Shown: positions 15,073 through 22,892 of the stretch, in pieces | Position numbering within the stretch: position 1 is the stretch's first letter | How the letters are laid out: each line of letters opens with the position of its first letter | NCBI GenBank assembly: GCA_021161105.1 | Contig: JAGHBG010000257.1 | Location: forward strand, 1-27,410 | DNA length: 27,410 bases | Source of the DNA: Thermotogaceae bacterium | GTDB taxonomy: Bacteria; Thermotogota; Thermotogae; Thermotogales; Thermotogaceae | Direction of reading: 5' to 3' | The notes under the pieces: model-generated | The model's input: the letters and a program-made list of their open reading frames with translations, nothing else | Database searches by the model: none | What the model was told of the DNA's origin: nothing | Made by a program: the position numbers and the translations under genes

Positions 15073-17475
15073 TTACGATGCCTTTTGCACCATGTTGCTC
15101 TCATCAGCTTTTTCTACTATTATCTTTCCATCTTTCACATCAATGAGAACCGTATCGCCTCCTTGTATCTCACCGGCTATGAGTTTTGTAGCAAGTGGTG
15201 TTTCTACTTCCCTTTCTATAACCCTCCTAAGCGGTCTTGCACCGAATGCTGGATCGTATCCTTTGTTCGCCAGGTATTCTTTTGCTGCGTCGGATATCTG
15301 GAGCTTTAAGTTTTTATCTTTAAGTCTTTCTTCAAGCTTGTTTATCATAAGCTGAACTATCTGCTTTACATGCTCTTTCTTAAGTGGTTTGAATATAACC
15401 ACAGAGTCTATTCTGTTTATGAACTCTGGCCTGAAGTATCTCTTGAGTTCCTCTCTAACCAAGCTCTCTATCTCTTCAAAGTCTTTTCCTCTTTCAAGGT
15501 TTCTCAATATGACATCACTTGCTATGTTACTTGTCATGATTATTATCGTGTTTCTAAAATCGACAGTGTTGCCTTTCCCATCAGTAAGTCTTCCATCATC
15601 GAACACCTGAAGTAGCACATTAAAGACTTCCGGATGCGCTTTTTCTACCTCGTCAAGTAGCACTACGCTGTAAGGTCTTCTTCTTACAGCTTCTGTGAGC
15701 TGTCCTCCCTCTTCGTATCCAACATATCCCGGAGGCGCTCCTATGAGCCTTGATACACTGTGTTTCTCCATATATTCGCTCATATCGATTCTTATCATCG
15801 CATCTTCACTGCCAAAGAGAACCTCCGCCAAAGCTTTTGCAAGCTCTGTTTTTCCAACACCTGTTGGTCCCAGGAAGAGGAAAGCACCTATCGGCCTTTT
15901 TGGATCTTTTATTCCGGCTCTTGCCTTTCTTATAGTATCTGCAATTACTCTAACGGCTTCTTCCTGATCTATTATTCTTTTGTGAATTAAATCTTCAAGA
16001 TGCAAAAGCTTCTCTCTTTCTGACTGAATCATCTTGCTTGCTGGAATTCCTGTCCAGTTTTCCACTACCTTGGCCACTGCTTCTTCATCTACGGTGTTGT
16101 CCGTTTTGACTCCAAGCTCTTTTGCTGTTTTTTCGTATTCTTTATTCATCCTAAGAAGCTGCTGTTTTTTCTCCGCGGCTGCTTTGTAATCTCCTTTTAA
16201 AGTAAGGTCGTCGACTTCCTCTTCTAATTTCTTTATTTCTTTTTCCAATCCTGCAAGTTTTGGATCCTTCATGTGCTTAGAAAGTCTCACTTTAGATGCT
16301 GCCTCATCTATAAGGTCTATTGCTTTGTCAGGCAGGAATCTATCGGTTATGTACCTTGCAGAAAGCTTCGCTGCAGCTTCTATGGCGTCATCGGTTATTT
16401 TTACATCATGATGTTTTTCGTAAACATCTCTGATTCCCTTCAAAATTTCTATGGTTTCCTCAACCGATGGCTCGTCAACATAAACGGGCTGAAATCTTCT
16501 TGCAAGAGCCTTGTCCTTTTCTATATATTTTCTATATTCTTCTACAGTAGTTGCTCCAATTGTGTGAAGTTCTCCTCTTGCAAGTGCCGGCTTTAAAAGG
16601 TTTGCTGCATCCATTGAACCTTCCGCTGCACCAGCTCCCACTATAGTGTGAAGCTCATCGATAAAGAGAATTACTTTATCTCCGAGTTTTTTGATCTCGT
16701 CTATTACATTCTTTAGCCTTTCTTCAAATTCTCCTCTGAACTTGGAGCCTGCAAGGAGCCTTCCCATATCAAGCATCAAAACTCTTTTACCTTTTAGTGA
16801 ATCGGGCACTTCCCCTTTTACTATCTTCTGGGCAAGACCTTCTACTATGGCTGTTTTTCCAACTCCCGGATCTCCAACAAGAACCGGGTTATTTTTAGTC
16901 TTTCTTGAGAGTATCTCAATAACTCTCTGAAGCTCCTTTTCCCTGCCAATAACCGGCATGAGTTTTCCTTCTTTTGCAAGCTTTGTCAAATCTATCGTGT
17001 ACTTTGCAAGGGCGCTTTCTTCTCCAAGTTCTCCATTTTCCTGGAGCTCTTTCACCTTGTTAAGCACCTTTTCATAGTCAAGTCCAAACCTTCTTAATGT
17101 GTTATAAAGCGGGGTTCCTGTTTCTAATAGCGTTGCAAGCAAAAAGTGTAGTGGGCTTACTTTCTTTTCACCGAATTTCAAGCATTCCCTTCTTGCCACC
17201 TCTAAAATACGGGCAAGCTCCTTAGAGATGTAAACTTCGTCACTGTCTCCATAGTAGACTCCATAATAACCCTTTGACTCGCTTTCAAGTTCGGAGATAA
17301 GCAGGGCTGTATCCACATTGAGTTCCTTTAAAATCTTAGCGACTTCGTTGTCTCCATCTTCTATAATAGCTATAAGAACATGTTCTGGCCTTAGAAGATT
17401 TTGTCTTCTTAACTTAATCGATTCGGACGCCCTCTGCATTATCTCCATCATCTTATCATTCAAATACCTCATCAT
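15073..17475 (-). CDS. ClpC/ClpB-type AAA+ unfoldase with short middle domain
   Basis: This 800-residue class I Clp/Hsp100 ATPase has an N-terminal repeat domain (1-150), a first AAA+ module with Walker A GDPGVGKT (201-208) and Walker B VILFIDE (268-274), a short coiled middle segment (about 400-455), and a second AAA+ module with Walker A GPTGVGKT (536-543), SVVLLDE (603-609) and FRPEFINRID (681-690). The middle domain is ClpC-sized, far shorter than in ClpB. Yet the stretch between MTSN (647-650) and FRPEFINR, where ClpA/ClpC carry the [LIV]-G-[FL] ClpP-docking tripeptide, has none and resembles ClpB. It may therefore work as a disaggregase without ClpP. The ATG at 17475 has GGAGG 7 bases upstream; a CIRCE element lies just upstream, indicating HrcA control. 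Confidence 0.93.
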   Translation of the reverse strand: MMRYLNDKMMEIMQRASESIKLRRQNLLRPEHVLIAIIEDGDNEVAKILKELNVDTALLISELESESKGYYGVYYGDSDEVYISKELARILEVARRECLKFGEKKVSPLHFLLATLLETGTPLYNTLRRFGLDYEKVLNKVKELQENGELGEESALAKYTIDLTKLAKEGKLMPVIGREKELQRVIEILSRKTKNNPVLVGDPGVGKTAIVEGLAQKIVKGEVPDSLKGKRVLMLDMGRLLAGSKFRGEFEERLKNVIDEIKKLGDKVILFIDELHTIVGAGAAEGSMDAANLLKPALARGELHTIGATTVEEYRKYIEKDKALARRFQPVYVDEPSVEETIEILKGIRDVYEKHHDVKITDDAIEAAAKLSARYITDRFLPDKAIDLIDEAASKVRLSKHMKDPKLAGLEKEIKKLEEEVDDLTLKGDYKAAAEKKQQLLRMNKEYEKTAKELGVKTDNTVDEEAVAKVVENWTGIPASKMIQSEREKLLHLEDLIHKRIIDQEEAVRVIADTIRKARAGIKDPKRPIGAFLFLGPTGVGKTELAKALAEVLFGSEDAMIRIDMSEYMEKHSVSRLIGAPPGYVGYEEGGQLTEAVRRRPYSVVLLDEVEKAHPEVFNVLLQVFDDGRLTDGKGNTVDFRNTIIIMTSNIASDVILRNLERGKDFEEIESLVREELKRYFRPEFINRIDSVVIFKPLKKEHVKQIVQLMINKLEERLKDKNLKLQISDAAKEYLANKGYDPAFGARPLRRVIEREVETPLATKLIAGEIQGGDTVLIDVKDGKIIVEKADESNMVQKAS

Positions 17476-17500
17476 AATATCACCTCCACATGATATTATT

Positions 17501-17527
17501 TTAGCACTCGATATATAAGACTGCTAA
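17501..17527 (-). promoter_or_regulatory. CIRCE operator (HrcA binding site)
   Basis: TTAGCACTC, 9 bases, then GACTGCTAA matches the CIRCE consensus (TTAGCACTC-N9-GAGTGCTAA) in 17 of 18 arm positions with the correct spacer. It lies 25 bases upstream of the Clp start codon, and the AT-rich spacer itself reads TTATATATC on the minus strand and may contain the -10 box. HrcA is the known repressor of this element. Confidence 0.92.
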
Positions 17528-17537
17528 AATCAGTTTG

Positions 17538-17554
17538 GGTTCAAAATTTAAACC
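17538..17554. promoter_or_regulatory. 17-base dyad between the divergent Clp and nitroreductase genes
   Basis: GGTTCAAAATTTAAACC is a near-perfect palindrome (7 of 8 pairs match around the central A). It is immediately upstream of the CIRCE element and about 120 bases before the nitroreductase promoter, so it could be an operator for either gene. No known regulator motif was recognised. Confidence 0.3.
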
Positions 17555-17671
17555 TGGAAATGATGGTGAAACAAAGTTGTTTCTTTGAAAATAAATAAGA
17601 AGGGAAAAAGAACGAATGATTATGATACAACAACGGAAACAAGGCTTTTGGGTAAAAAATTATGAAAAATT

Positions 17672-17700
17672 TTGTTTTACAGGATCAATATTTGTATAAT
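17672..17700 (+). promoter_or_regulatory. Promoter for the cupin-nitroreductase gene
   Basis: TTGTTT (17672-17677), 17 bases, then a perfect TATAAT (17695-17700). The start codon follows 28 bases later behind a strong AGGAGGGG ribosome binding site. Confidence 0.65.
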
Positions 17701-17728
17701 TTTTCAAGCAGAGATAGGAGGGGTGATT

Positions 17729-18535
17729 ATGAGGAAAATTTCCTTTGAAAAGCTTGTAAGATTATCAGAGTTTGAAGTTGATGTTCGAAAGGTTCATGAA
17801 GAGAGTTCGCATATATTCTTGATTGATTTAAAATCTGGAGAAAGTTTCAGGTTACCTCGATGTGATTTTCAAATTCACGTTGCTGTGTTAAGGGGAACAG
17901 CAGAAGTGTTATTTGAGGAAAAGAAAGAAAAACTGAATCAGGGCTGCCTTGCCTCTGTACTGCCTGATGTTGACACAGTTATTAACGCTGTAGAAGATTT
18001 AAGACTTTTAATAATAAAAGATAATCCAACATGGGTTTTACTTGAAAGAAGAAGTGTTAGAAAATTCTCATCAAGGGAAGTTCCCAGAGAAATAATTGAA
18101 AAGATCTTTGATGTAGCACGATTTGCTCCCAGTGCAGGAAATATGCAACCATGGAGAGTATATATAACCAGCAAAATGGATGTTAAAAAATTATTGTATG
18201 ATGCTTCTTTTAAGCAGGAACATATATTACAAGCTCCGTGGGTTGCTGTTATCACAGTGGTTCCTGACGAAAGTGCTGCCAAGTATGAAGAAAGAGGAAG
18301 TCACTTATACTCCATCCAGGATACAGCATCTTTTACAACTTATGTGATGTTAGCTGCGAAAGCTTATGGCCTTGATAGCTGCTGGATAGGGGATTTCAAT
18401 GAAGACAGAGTATGGAAGATAATAGGTTCACCCGAAGGTCAAAGACCTGTTGCAATAGTGGTTATTGGTTATGGCGAGGAAAAGCCTGAGCCTCCTTACA
18501 GGAAATCTTTGGATAGATTCTTAAGATTTATTTGA
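17729..18535 (+). CDS. Nitroreductase with N-terminal cupin-like domain
   Basis: The 268-residue protein has two parts. Residues 1 to about 98 look like a small cupin beta-barrel (IFLIDLKSGESF, HVAVLRGTAEVLFEEKKEKLNQGCLASVLPDVDTVI, DLRLLIIKDN) but lack the His ligands normally found after the Gly-Glu and Pro-x-x-x-His positions. Residues 103-268 are an FMN nitroreductase: ERRSVRKFSSREVP, FAPSAGNMQPWRVY, IQDTASFTTYVML and YGLDSCWIGDF, the usual FMN- and dimer-forming motifs. Such flavoproteins use NAD(P)H to reduce nitro compounds, quinones or related substrates; this one's substrate is unknown. The ATG at 17729 has AGGAGGGG about 7 bases upstream. It is transcribed away from the Clp gene and ends 9 bases before the crcB remnant. 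Confidence 0.88.
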   Translation: MRKISFEKLVRLSEFEVDVRKVHEESSHIFLIDLKSGESFRLPRCDFQIHVAVLRGTAEVLFEEKKEKLNQGCLASVLPDVDTVINAVEDLRLLIIKDNPTWVLLERRSVRKFSSREVPREIIEKIFDVARFAPSAGNMQPWRVYITSKMDVKKLLYDASFKQEHILQAPWVAVITVVPDESAAKYEERGSHLYSIQDTASFTTYVMLAAKAYGLDSCWIGDFNEDRVWKIIGSPEGQRPVAIVVIGYGEEKPEPPYRKSLDRFLRFI

Positions 18536-18544
18536 TGCATTGGC

Positions 18545-18857
18545 TTAAGTTCCAGCTTTGCTGAGCAAATACCCAAGATATGTTGCTCCGAATCCAAAGA
18601 GGAGAGTTGCTGCTGCATATATTTGGAAGCTACCTGAAAACCCTGCGCCAAAGAACAATATAGCTTTTCTTGAGAGCCCTAAGATGTGGGTAAGGAAAAA
18701 CATCAGATAGCTTAAAAGGAAAGGATCAATTGTATATACCGCCACAGTTTCCCGGGGTATGGCGGTAAAATGGAAAAGTTTTATTTATGCAAAATGGTAG
18801 AGCATAACGAGTTATAGCTCCTAACGCGCCATCAGTAGCAACAAATACATAGTTCAC
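18545..18857 (-). pseudogene. crcB: Degenerate crcB (FluC) fluoride channel gene
   Basis: A GTG at 18857, overlapping the TGA of the DUF190 remnant, starts a frame reading NYVFVATDGALGAITRYALPF, the CrcB/FluC N-terminus with its GALGAxxRY motif. That frame runs into a stop near 18732. The rest continues in another frame: ETVAVYTIDPFLLSY, where CrcB normally has GTxxVNxxGSFLLGY, then a membrane segment and GFSGSF, but the expected TTFSTF (Phe-box) segment and about 20 residues are absent before a last helix ending YLGYLLSKAGT. Several substituted residues are the conserved ones (Gly to Glu, Asn to Tyr, Gly to Asp). So at least one frameshift, an internal deletion and key substitutions are present. 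FluC channels expel fluoride; this copy should not work. Confidence 0.75.
18737..18767. repeat. Inverted repeat inside the crcB remnant
   Basis: TACCGCCA (18737-18744) and TGGCGGTA (18760-18767) are perfect inverted copies around 15 bases containing CCCGGG. The repeat lies where the crcB reading frame shifts. No T tract follows on either strand, so it is not an obvious terminator. Confidence 0.6.
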
Positions 18858-19179
18858 AACTCATTCTTCCCAAATCTCATATGTTCTGCCTTAACATCAA
18901 TTGCAACCACCGATCCATCAAATGGTGATTTTCTTATGTCTTCTATAAGCTTTTGAATTTTATCATCTTCATCAACAACTTCAACGATTACAGGCAGGTC
19001 GCTGGAAAGAAAGAAAAATCGGAACGATGAATATACCTTTTCTCCCCGTGTCCGAGAGTTCTTTTGCATACTGTGGCCCCTTTTATTACATAATCGTAAC
19101 ACATCTTAACAATATGCTTGGCCACAGGCTTGCCTTTACAAACAGCCTTTTTCCCAGGATAAACTCTAAGAAGTTTCAT
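18854..19179 (-). pseudogene. Frameshifted DUF190 gene
   Basis: Two frames together spell one DUF190 protein. The first (start ATG 19179) reads MKLLRVYPGKKAVCKGKPVA and continues to LGHGEKRYIHRSDFSFF; the second resumes FFFLSSDLPVIVEVVDEDDK and ends at 18854. The switch falls in a T/C-rich run on the minus strand (about 19005-19019) and one extra base there would restore the full protein of about 108 residues. DUF190 proteins are PII-like and often sit beside crcB, as here. The single lesion could be a sequencing error or the first step of decay; the heavier damage in the neighbouring crcB makes decay plausible. The start is uncertain: GGAGG lies well upstream, and an ATG at 19188 is also in frame. 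Confidence 0.75.
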
Positions 19180-19222
19180 GGACTTCATTATTTTCAGAGG
19201 TGGCACCTCCATTTTGCTGTTC

Positions 19223-19636
19223 TTATTCTCCAGTCACTTGAACAACTATCTTTCTATTTCTTGGACGAACATCAAGTTCAACGAAGAAGATATTTTGCCA
19301 TGTACCCCTCAATAAACTGTCGTTCACAACCGGGAAGGATCGTTCAGAACCCAGAAAGGTTGCTCTTAAGTGACTTACCGCGTTGTTATCTATTCTATCG
19401 TGAAGATACCCATGCCTTTGAGGTATTATCTGAGATAACACATTTTTGAAGTCTTCAACAAGCCCTTCTTCATTTTCTATTGTTACAATAGCACCAGTAG
19501 CTCCTGGAATAAAAACTACAGCTATGCCGTTTCTTATCCCGGACTTTCTTACTATCTCCTCTACCTCGCAGGTTATGTCTATCATATCCAGGCTTCCCTT
19601 TGTACGGAGGGTTATTTCACTTGTTTTTACTGCCAT
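19223..19636 (-). CDS. yjbQ: YjbQ / UPF0047 family protein
   Basis: The 137-residue protein has the UPF0047 pattern: VVFIPGATGAIVTIENEEGLVEDF, then NAVSHLRATFLGSERSFPV, and SLLRGTWQNIFFVELDVRPRNRKIVVQV, which is the GTWQ-x-I-x-x-x-E-x-D signature. Conserved His, Asn and Glu residues suggest a metal- or phosphate-binding pocket; weak thiamine-phosphate synthase activity has been reported for some members, but the physiological role is open. The start at 19636 overlaps the nadD end by 20 bases and has GGGAG about 7 bases upstream. The usual conserved His just before the Asn block appears in a slightly altered setting (GYLHDRIDNNAVSH). Confidence 0.88.
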   Translation of the reverse strand: MAVKTSEITLRTKGSLDMIDITCEVEEIVRKSGIRNGIAVVFIPGATGAIVTIENEEGLVEDFKNVLSQIIPQRHGYLHDRIDNNAVSHLRATFLGSERSFPVVNDSLLRGTWQNIFFVELDVRPRNRKIVVQVTGE

Positions 19637-20234
19637 TTAACCACTCCCTTTGCTGCATGATCTTTCTATAAACCTCTATAATCTCGTCTTCTATCTTCCT
19701 GTCTACCATGCCTCTTATACTTTTGTTTTCTTTTATTCTATTCCGAATTTCTGTGGAAGAAATCTCAATGAGTGGGAATTTTTCCATAATTACGAATTCG
19801 GGGTACTTACTTTTTATTTGGGGGATCAAGCTGTCTTTATATCGAGGATAGACAACGAATGTTGCTAACTTTTTTAAATCCCGGTATTTGTACCATTTAT
19901 CAAAATTAACTGCGGAATCTTCTCCAATAATGAAGAAGGGTTTTACACCATATTTTTCTGAAAAGAATTTAACAGTTTCTATGGAATAAGAAATTCCGCC
20001 TTTTTCTTTTTCAAGGTCACTTATGCATACTTTTTCAATTCCATCAAATGCTACATCTACCCATTTTTTCCTGTATTCATATAACGCCAGGTCTTTTGTG
20101 GACCTGTGGGGAGGTTTATATGTTGGGACCATTATCAATTTATCAAGTTTCAGTTCTTCCAAAATTTTTATAGCTATTATCACATGACCATTATGTACGG
20201 GGTTAAAAGCTCCACCATATATCCCTATTTTCAC
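19617..20234 (-). CDS. nadD: Nicotinate-nucleotide adenylyltransferase
   Basis: At 205 residues the enzyme is of normal length. It makes deamido-NAD from nicotinate mononucleotide and ATP. The nucleotidyltransferase signature GIYGGAFNPVHNGH is at 4-17, KPPHR follows at about 40-44, then FIIGEDSAVNFDKW and the C-terminal ISSTEIRNRI, which corresponds to the ISSTxIR ATP-binding motif. The start is a GTG at 20234 that overlaps the obg stop. An obg-nadD order is widespread, and here YbeY or RsfS does not follow. Confidence 0.94.
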   Translation of the reverse strand: MKIGIYGGAFNPVHNGHVIIAIKILEELKLDKLIMVPTYKPPHRSTKDLALYEYRKKWVDVAFDGIEKVCISDLEKEKGGISYSIETVKFFSEKYGVKPFFIIGEDSAVNFDKWYKYRDLKKLATFVVYPRYKDSLIPQIKSKYPEFVIMEKFPLIEISSTEIRNRIKENKSIRGMVDRKIEDEIIEVYRKIMQQREWLNGSKNK

Positions 20235-21562
20235 CTTTTTTCCTCCTCGATGTAATCGAAGGCAAGATCACCAATATACACTATATTCCCTTCTTTTACT
20301 CCTGCCTCTTTTAATTTTTCTTCAAGTCCCGCTTTTTCCAGGGCTTCAAGTATCATTAATCTTTGATCTTTTTCATGAATGTTGAATCTATCAAGCCAAA
20401 CCTTTAACTCGTTAGAAATTACTTCATACTCGCTTTCAGATATTTTCACAACCTTTATTCTAAATCTTTGCGGCAGCTTTCTCCACACCGGTGCCGGTTT
20501 TTTAATTTTTGTATCTTTTGGTGGTGGACCACCGAAGATAACTTTTCTTGATTCCTTTACCTTTTCCCATATTTTGAACTTAAGTTCCTCTAAACCTTCC
20601 TGAGTAACAGCAGATGCAAGTAGAACTTCTTTTTTAATTTTTTCTTCCAGCTTTCTTTTAAGTCTCTCCCTGTCTTCAATGGGAAGCATATCCACCTTGT
20701 TAACTACAACTATTTCATCTTTTTTTGCAAGATATGGAGAATATTTTTCCAGTTCTTTTCTGATTGTGAAGTAATCACTCACGGGGTCTCTCTCATCTAC
20801 CAAAGCTCCATCTAATACATGGACAATCAGGTAACATCTTTCAACATGTTTTAGAAAAACATTTCCCAATCCCTTTCCATCTGCCGCACCTTCAATTAGC
20901 CCGGGAATATCTGCTATCAAAAATTCGTTTCCTGGCGCAACTCTCACAACACCGAGATTCGGTGCAAGGGTTGTAAAAGGGTAATTCGCAATTTTGGGCT
21001 TTGCATTGGAAAGACATGAGATAATGGAACTTTTACCAACATTTGGATATCCAATCAGCGCAGCATCTGCGAGTATTTTAAGTTCAAGATCTATAACTCT
21101 TTTTTCTCCTTTTTCTCCCTTTTCAGCTATTCTTGGAGCTCTTCTTGTGGGACTTTTGAAATGGGCATTTCCTCTTCCTCCTTTACCTCCTCTTGCAACA
21201 CAAACTATCTTCCATGGTTCATCAAGATCTGCTATAACTTCACCAGTAAAAGCATCCTTTGCTATGGTGCCTACTGGAACATCTATTATTAAATCTTCTC
21301 CGTTTCTTCCATGTTTTTTCTTTCCCATACCTGTTTTGCCATTTTCAGCGTAATATTTTTCCTCTTCAAGAAGGTGAGATAGGGTGGAAAGTTGTGGATT
21401 TGCCCTTAAGAACACAAAGCCACCATCACCACCATCGCCGCCATCAGGCCCACCTTTTGGAACATATTTTTCCCTTCTAAAGCTAACGGCGCCATTTCCA
21501 CCATTCCCGCCTTTCACTATGATCCTGACAGAATCTATAAAATCCGTTTTTTCGTTCCCCAA
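20231..21562 (-). CDS. obg: GTPase Obg (CgtA), ribosome assembly
   Basis: The 443-residue protein shows the three Obg domains: a Gly-rich Obg fold with VKGGNGGNGAVSFRREKYVPKGGPDGGDGG and KHGRNGEDL; a GTPase with G1 GYPNVGKSS, switch NYPFTTLAPN, G3 DIPGLIEGA and G4 NKVD; and a C-terminal OCT domain near residues 350-430 with KVWLDRFNIHEKDQRLM. It acts in late 50S assembly and stress signalling. The frame is open back to a GTG at 21610, but Obg proteins begin close to their first glycine strand; a TTG at 21562 has GGAGGGAG about 9 bases upstream and gives the expected N-terminus (LGNEKTDFIDSVRIIVKGG). The TTG start is inferred. Confidence 0.93.
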   Translation of the reverse strand: MGNEKTDFIDSVRIIVKGGNGGNGAVSFRREKYVPKGGPDGGDGGDGGFVFLRANPQLSTLSHLLEEEKYYAENGKTGMGKKKHGRNGEDLIIDVPVGTIAKDAFTGEVIADLDEPWKIVCVARGGKGGRGNAHFKSPTRRAPRIAEKGEKGEKRVIDLELKILADAALIGYPNVGKSSIISCLSNAKPKIANYPFTTLAPNLGVVRVAPGNEFLIADIPGLIEGAADGKGLGNVFLKHVERCYLIVHVLDGALVDERDPVSDYFTIRKELEKYSPYLAKKDEIVVVNKVDMLPIEDRERLKRKLEEKIKKEVLLASAVTQEGLEELKFKIWEKVKESRKVIFGGPPPKDTKIKKPAPVWRKLPQRFRIKVVKISESEYEVISNELKVWLDRFNIHEKDQRLMILEALEKAGLEEKLKEAGVKEGNIVYIGDLAFDYIEEEKR

Positions 21563-21606
21563 GACAAACCGCTCCCTCCGATTGACTTTGAACCATCGGT
21601 ATTCTA

Positions 21607-22119
21607 TCACTTTAAATTTTTAAGTAATCTTCTGCAGTATATGCCGTTGTCACACTCTTTCTTTTCAATCATGTTCCATATGCTTTCTCCTACAGGATTA
21701 TCAATCCCTGCCAAAAAATCCGCAAGATGGAGATGAAGGCATTTTACTTTGGTAAAATCCCTTATTCCTCCCGTGCCTACACCCTCCAGAAGCCTTTTTA
21801 TCTTTTCATCTTTTACAAGTTCATTTCTCCTTTTGATAGTTTCTTTATGGGCTTCCAGAAGTTTCCTCCTGAATTCCGAATCTTTCTGTATTATTTCTTC
21901 ATATTTCCTTATAAAGTTTTTTTCTTCAAGTTTTGCAACCTCTTTTCTCAAGTAAGGGCATGTAAGCCAGTATAGAGTTGGAAATGGTTTTCCGTTTTTC
22001 TCTGGGAGGCTTTTTATGACAACAGGAAAGCCAAAACTGCATCTATAAATAACTTCGCAAAAAACTGCATCTTCCCGTGAAATCTGTGCCCTCACAATTT
22101 CAAGATCGCTCCAAGCCAC
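21607..22119 (-). CDS. DUF501 family protein
   Basis: The 170-residue protein carries the DUF501 (PF04417-type) pattern: VIYRCSFGFPVVIKSLP, then GKPFPTLYWLTCPYLRKEVAKLEEKN, and later GGIRDFTKVKCLHLHLADFLAGIDNPVGESIW. The conserved Cys and His residues could bind a metal, but no function is known. It stands between prmA (28-base overlap) and obg. The start is uncertain: GTG at 22119 keeps the longest frame, while a GTG at 22095 overlaps the prmA stop in the GTGA arrangement common in this operon and would give 162 residues. Confidence 0.88.
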   Translation of the reverse strand: MAWSDLEIVRAQISREDAVFCEVIYRCSFGFPVVIKSLPEKNGKPFPTLYWLTCPYLRKEVAKLEEKNFIRKYEEIIQKDSEFRRKLLEAHKETIKRRNELVKDEKIKRLLEGVGTGGIRDFTKVKCLHLHLADFLAGIDNPVGESIWNMIEKKECDNGIYCRRLLKNLK

Positions 22120-22892
22120 TCCCCTTCTCTCCCTGTTTCAATCACATTAAAACCTCTTTCCCTGTATTTGTCTAAAACTTCTTCATGATTGTAATCTATG
22201 CCAGAAAGTATTAAAAAGGAACCGCTTTTGAGAACTATGGAAACGCTCTCGGCGAGCCTTTCCAGAACTGGTGCCACAATATTGGCAACCGCAATATCAA
22301 AAGTTCCCTGAACATTGCTTACAAGGTCGGAAACCCTTAATTCAATGTCTACACCATTTAACCTGACATTTTCTTTTGCTACTTCGATCGCTACAGGATC
22401 GTTATCAACAGCCAGGACATATTTTGCACCTAATTTTCTGGCCAGTATCGCTAAAATTGCTGTACCTGTTCCTATATCAAGAACACTATCTCCTTCTTTC
22501 ATTACCTTTTTTAAAAAGTGCGCTGCTATCTTTGTTGTCTGATGAAGGCCTGTTCCGAAGGCCATCCCAATGGGAATTTTTATAAGAATTTTTCCTTCTT
22601 CTACATTTTCTTTTTTTCCAGTTGGATCAATAATAATATCATCAATGAGTCTGAAGGGCTTATCAAGGATATTCTTTGCCCACTCATTGGGATCAACTAA
22701 ATTCTCTTCAACGGGAGCATATCCCATTTTTTCCAGCATTTCGTCAACTTTCCTATCATAACTTTTGAAAAGAATTTTCCCCTTTGAGTATTCAATAGCA
22801 TAAAGGAAATTGTTCATGTCGAAAAGGCGCTCCTCTAATTGCTGGAGCGCCTCTTCGCTTTCTATGATGTAAACTCTTTCTGTATATTTCAT
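22092..22892 (-). CDS. prmA: Ribosomal protein L11 methyltransferase
   Basis: The 266-residue SAM-dependent methyltransferase modifies L11 at several amino groups. It has a short N-terminal substrate-recognition domain (about 1-65), the PrmA-specific block GMAFGTGLHQTT (109-120), the SAM-binding motif SVLDIGTGTAILAILARKLGA, AVDNDPVAIEVAKEN, and FDIAVANIVAPVL in place of the VANILA motif. It overlaps rpiB upstream by 4 bases (ATGA) and DUF501 downstream. Confidence 0.93.
   Translation of the reverse strand: MKYTERVYIIESEEALQQLEERLFDMNNFLYAIEYSKGKILFKSYDRKVDEMLEKMGYAPVEENLVDPNEWAKNILDKPFRLIDDIIIDPTGKKENVEEGKILIKIPIGMAFGTGLHQTTKIAAHFLKKVMKEGDSVLDIGTGTAILAILARKLGAKYVLAVDNDPVAIEVAKENVRLNGVDIELRVSDLVSNVQGTFDIAVANIVAPVLERLAESVSIVLKSGSFLILSGIDYNHEEVLDKYRERGFNVIETGREGEWLGAILKL

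Noticed and set aside
18737..18767. Terminator or fluoride riboswitch at the crcB locus
   Set aside because: The hairpin has no T tract, lies inside the crcB remnant rather than upstream of it, and does not resemble the fluoride riboswitch consensus; none was seen upstream of DUF190 either.
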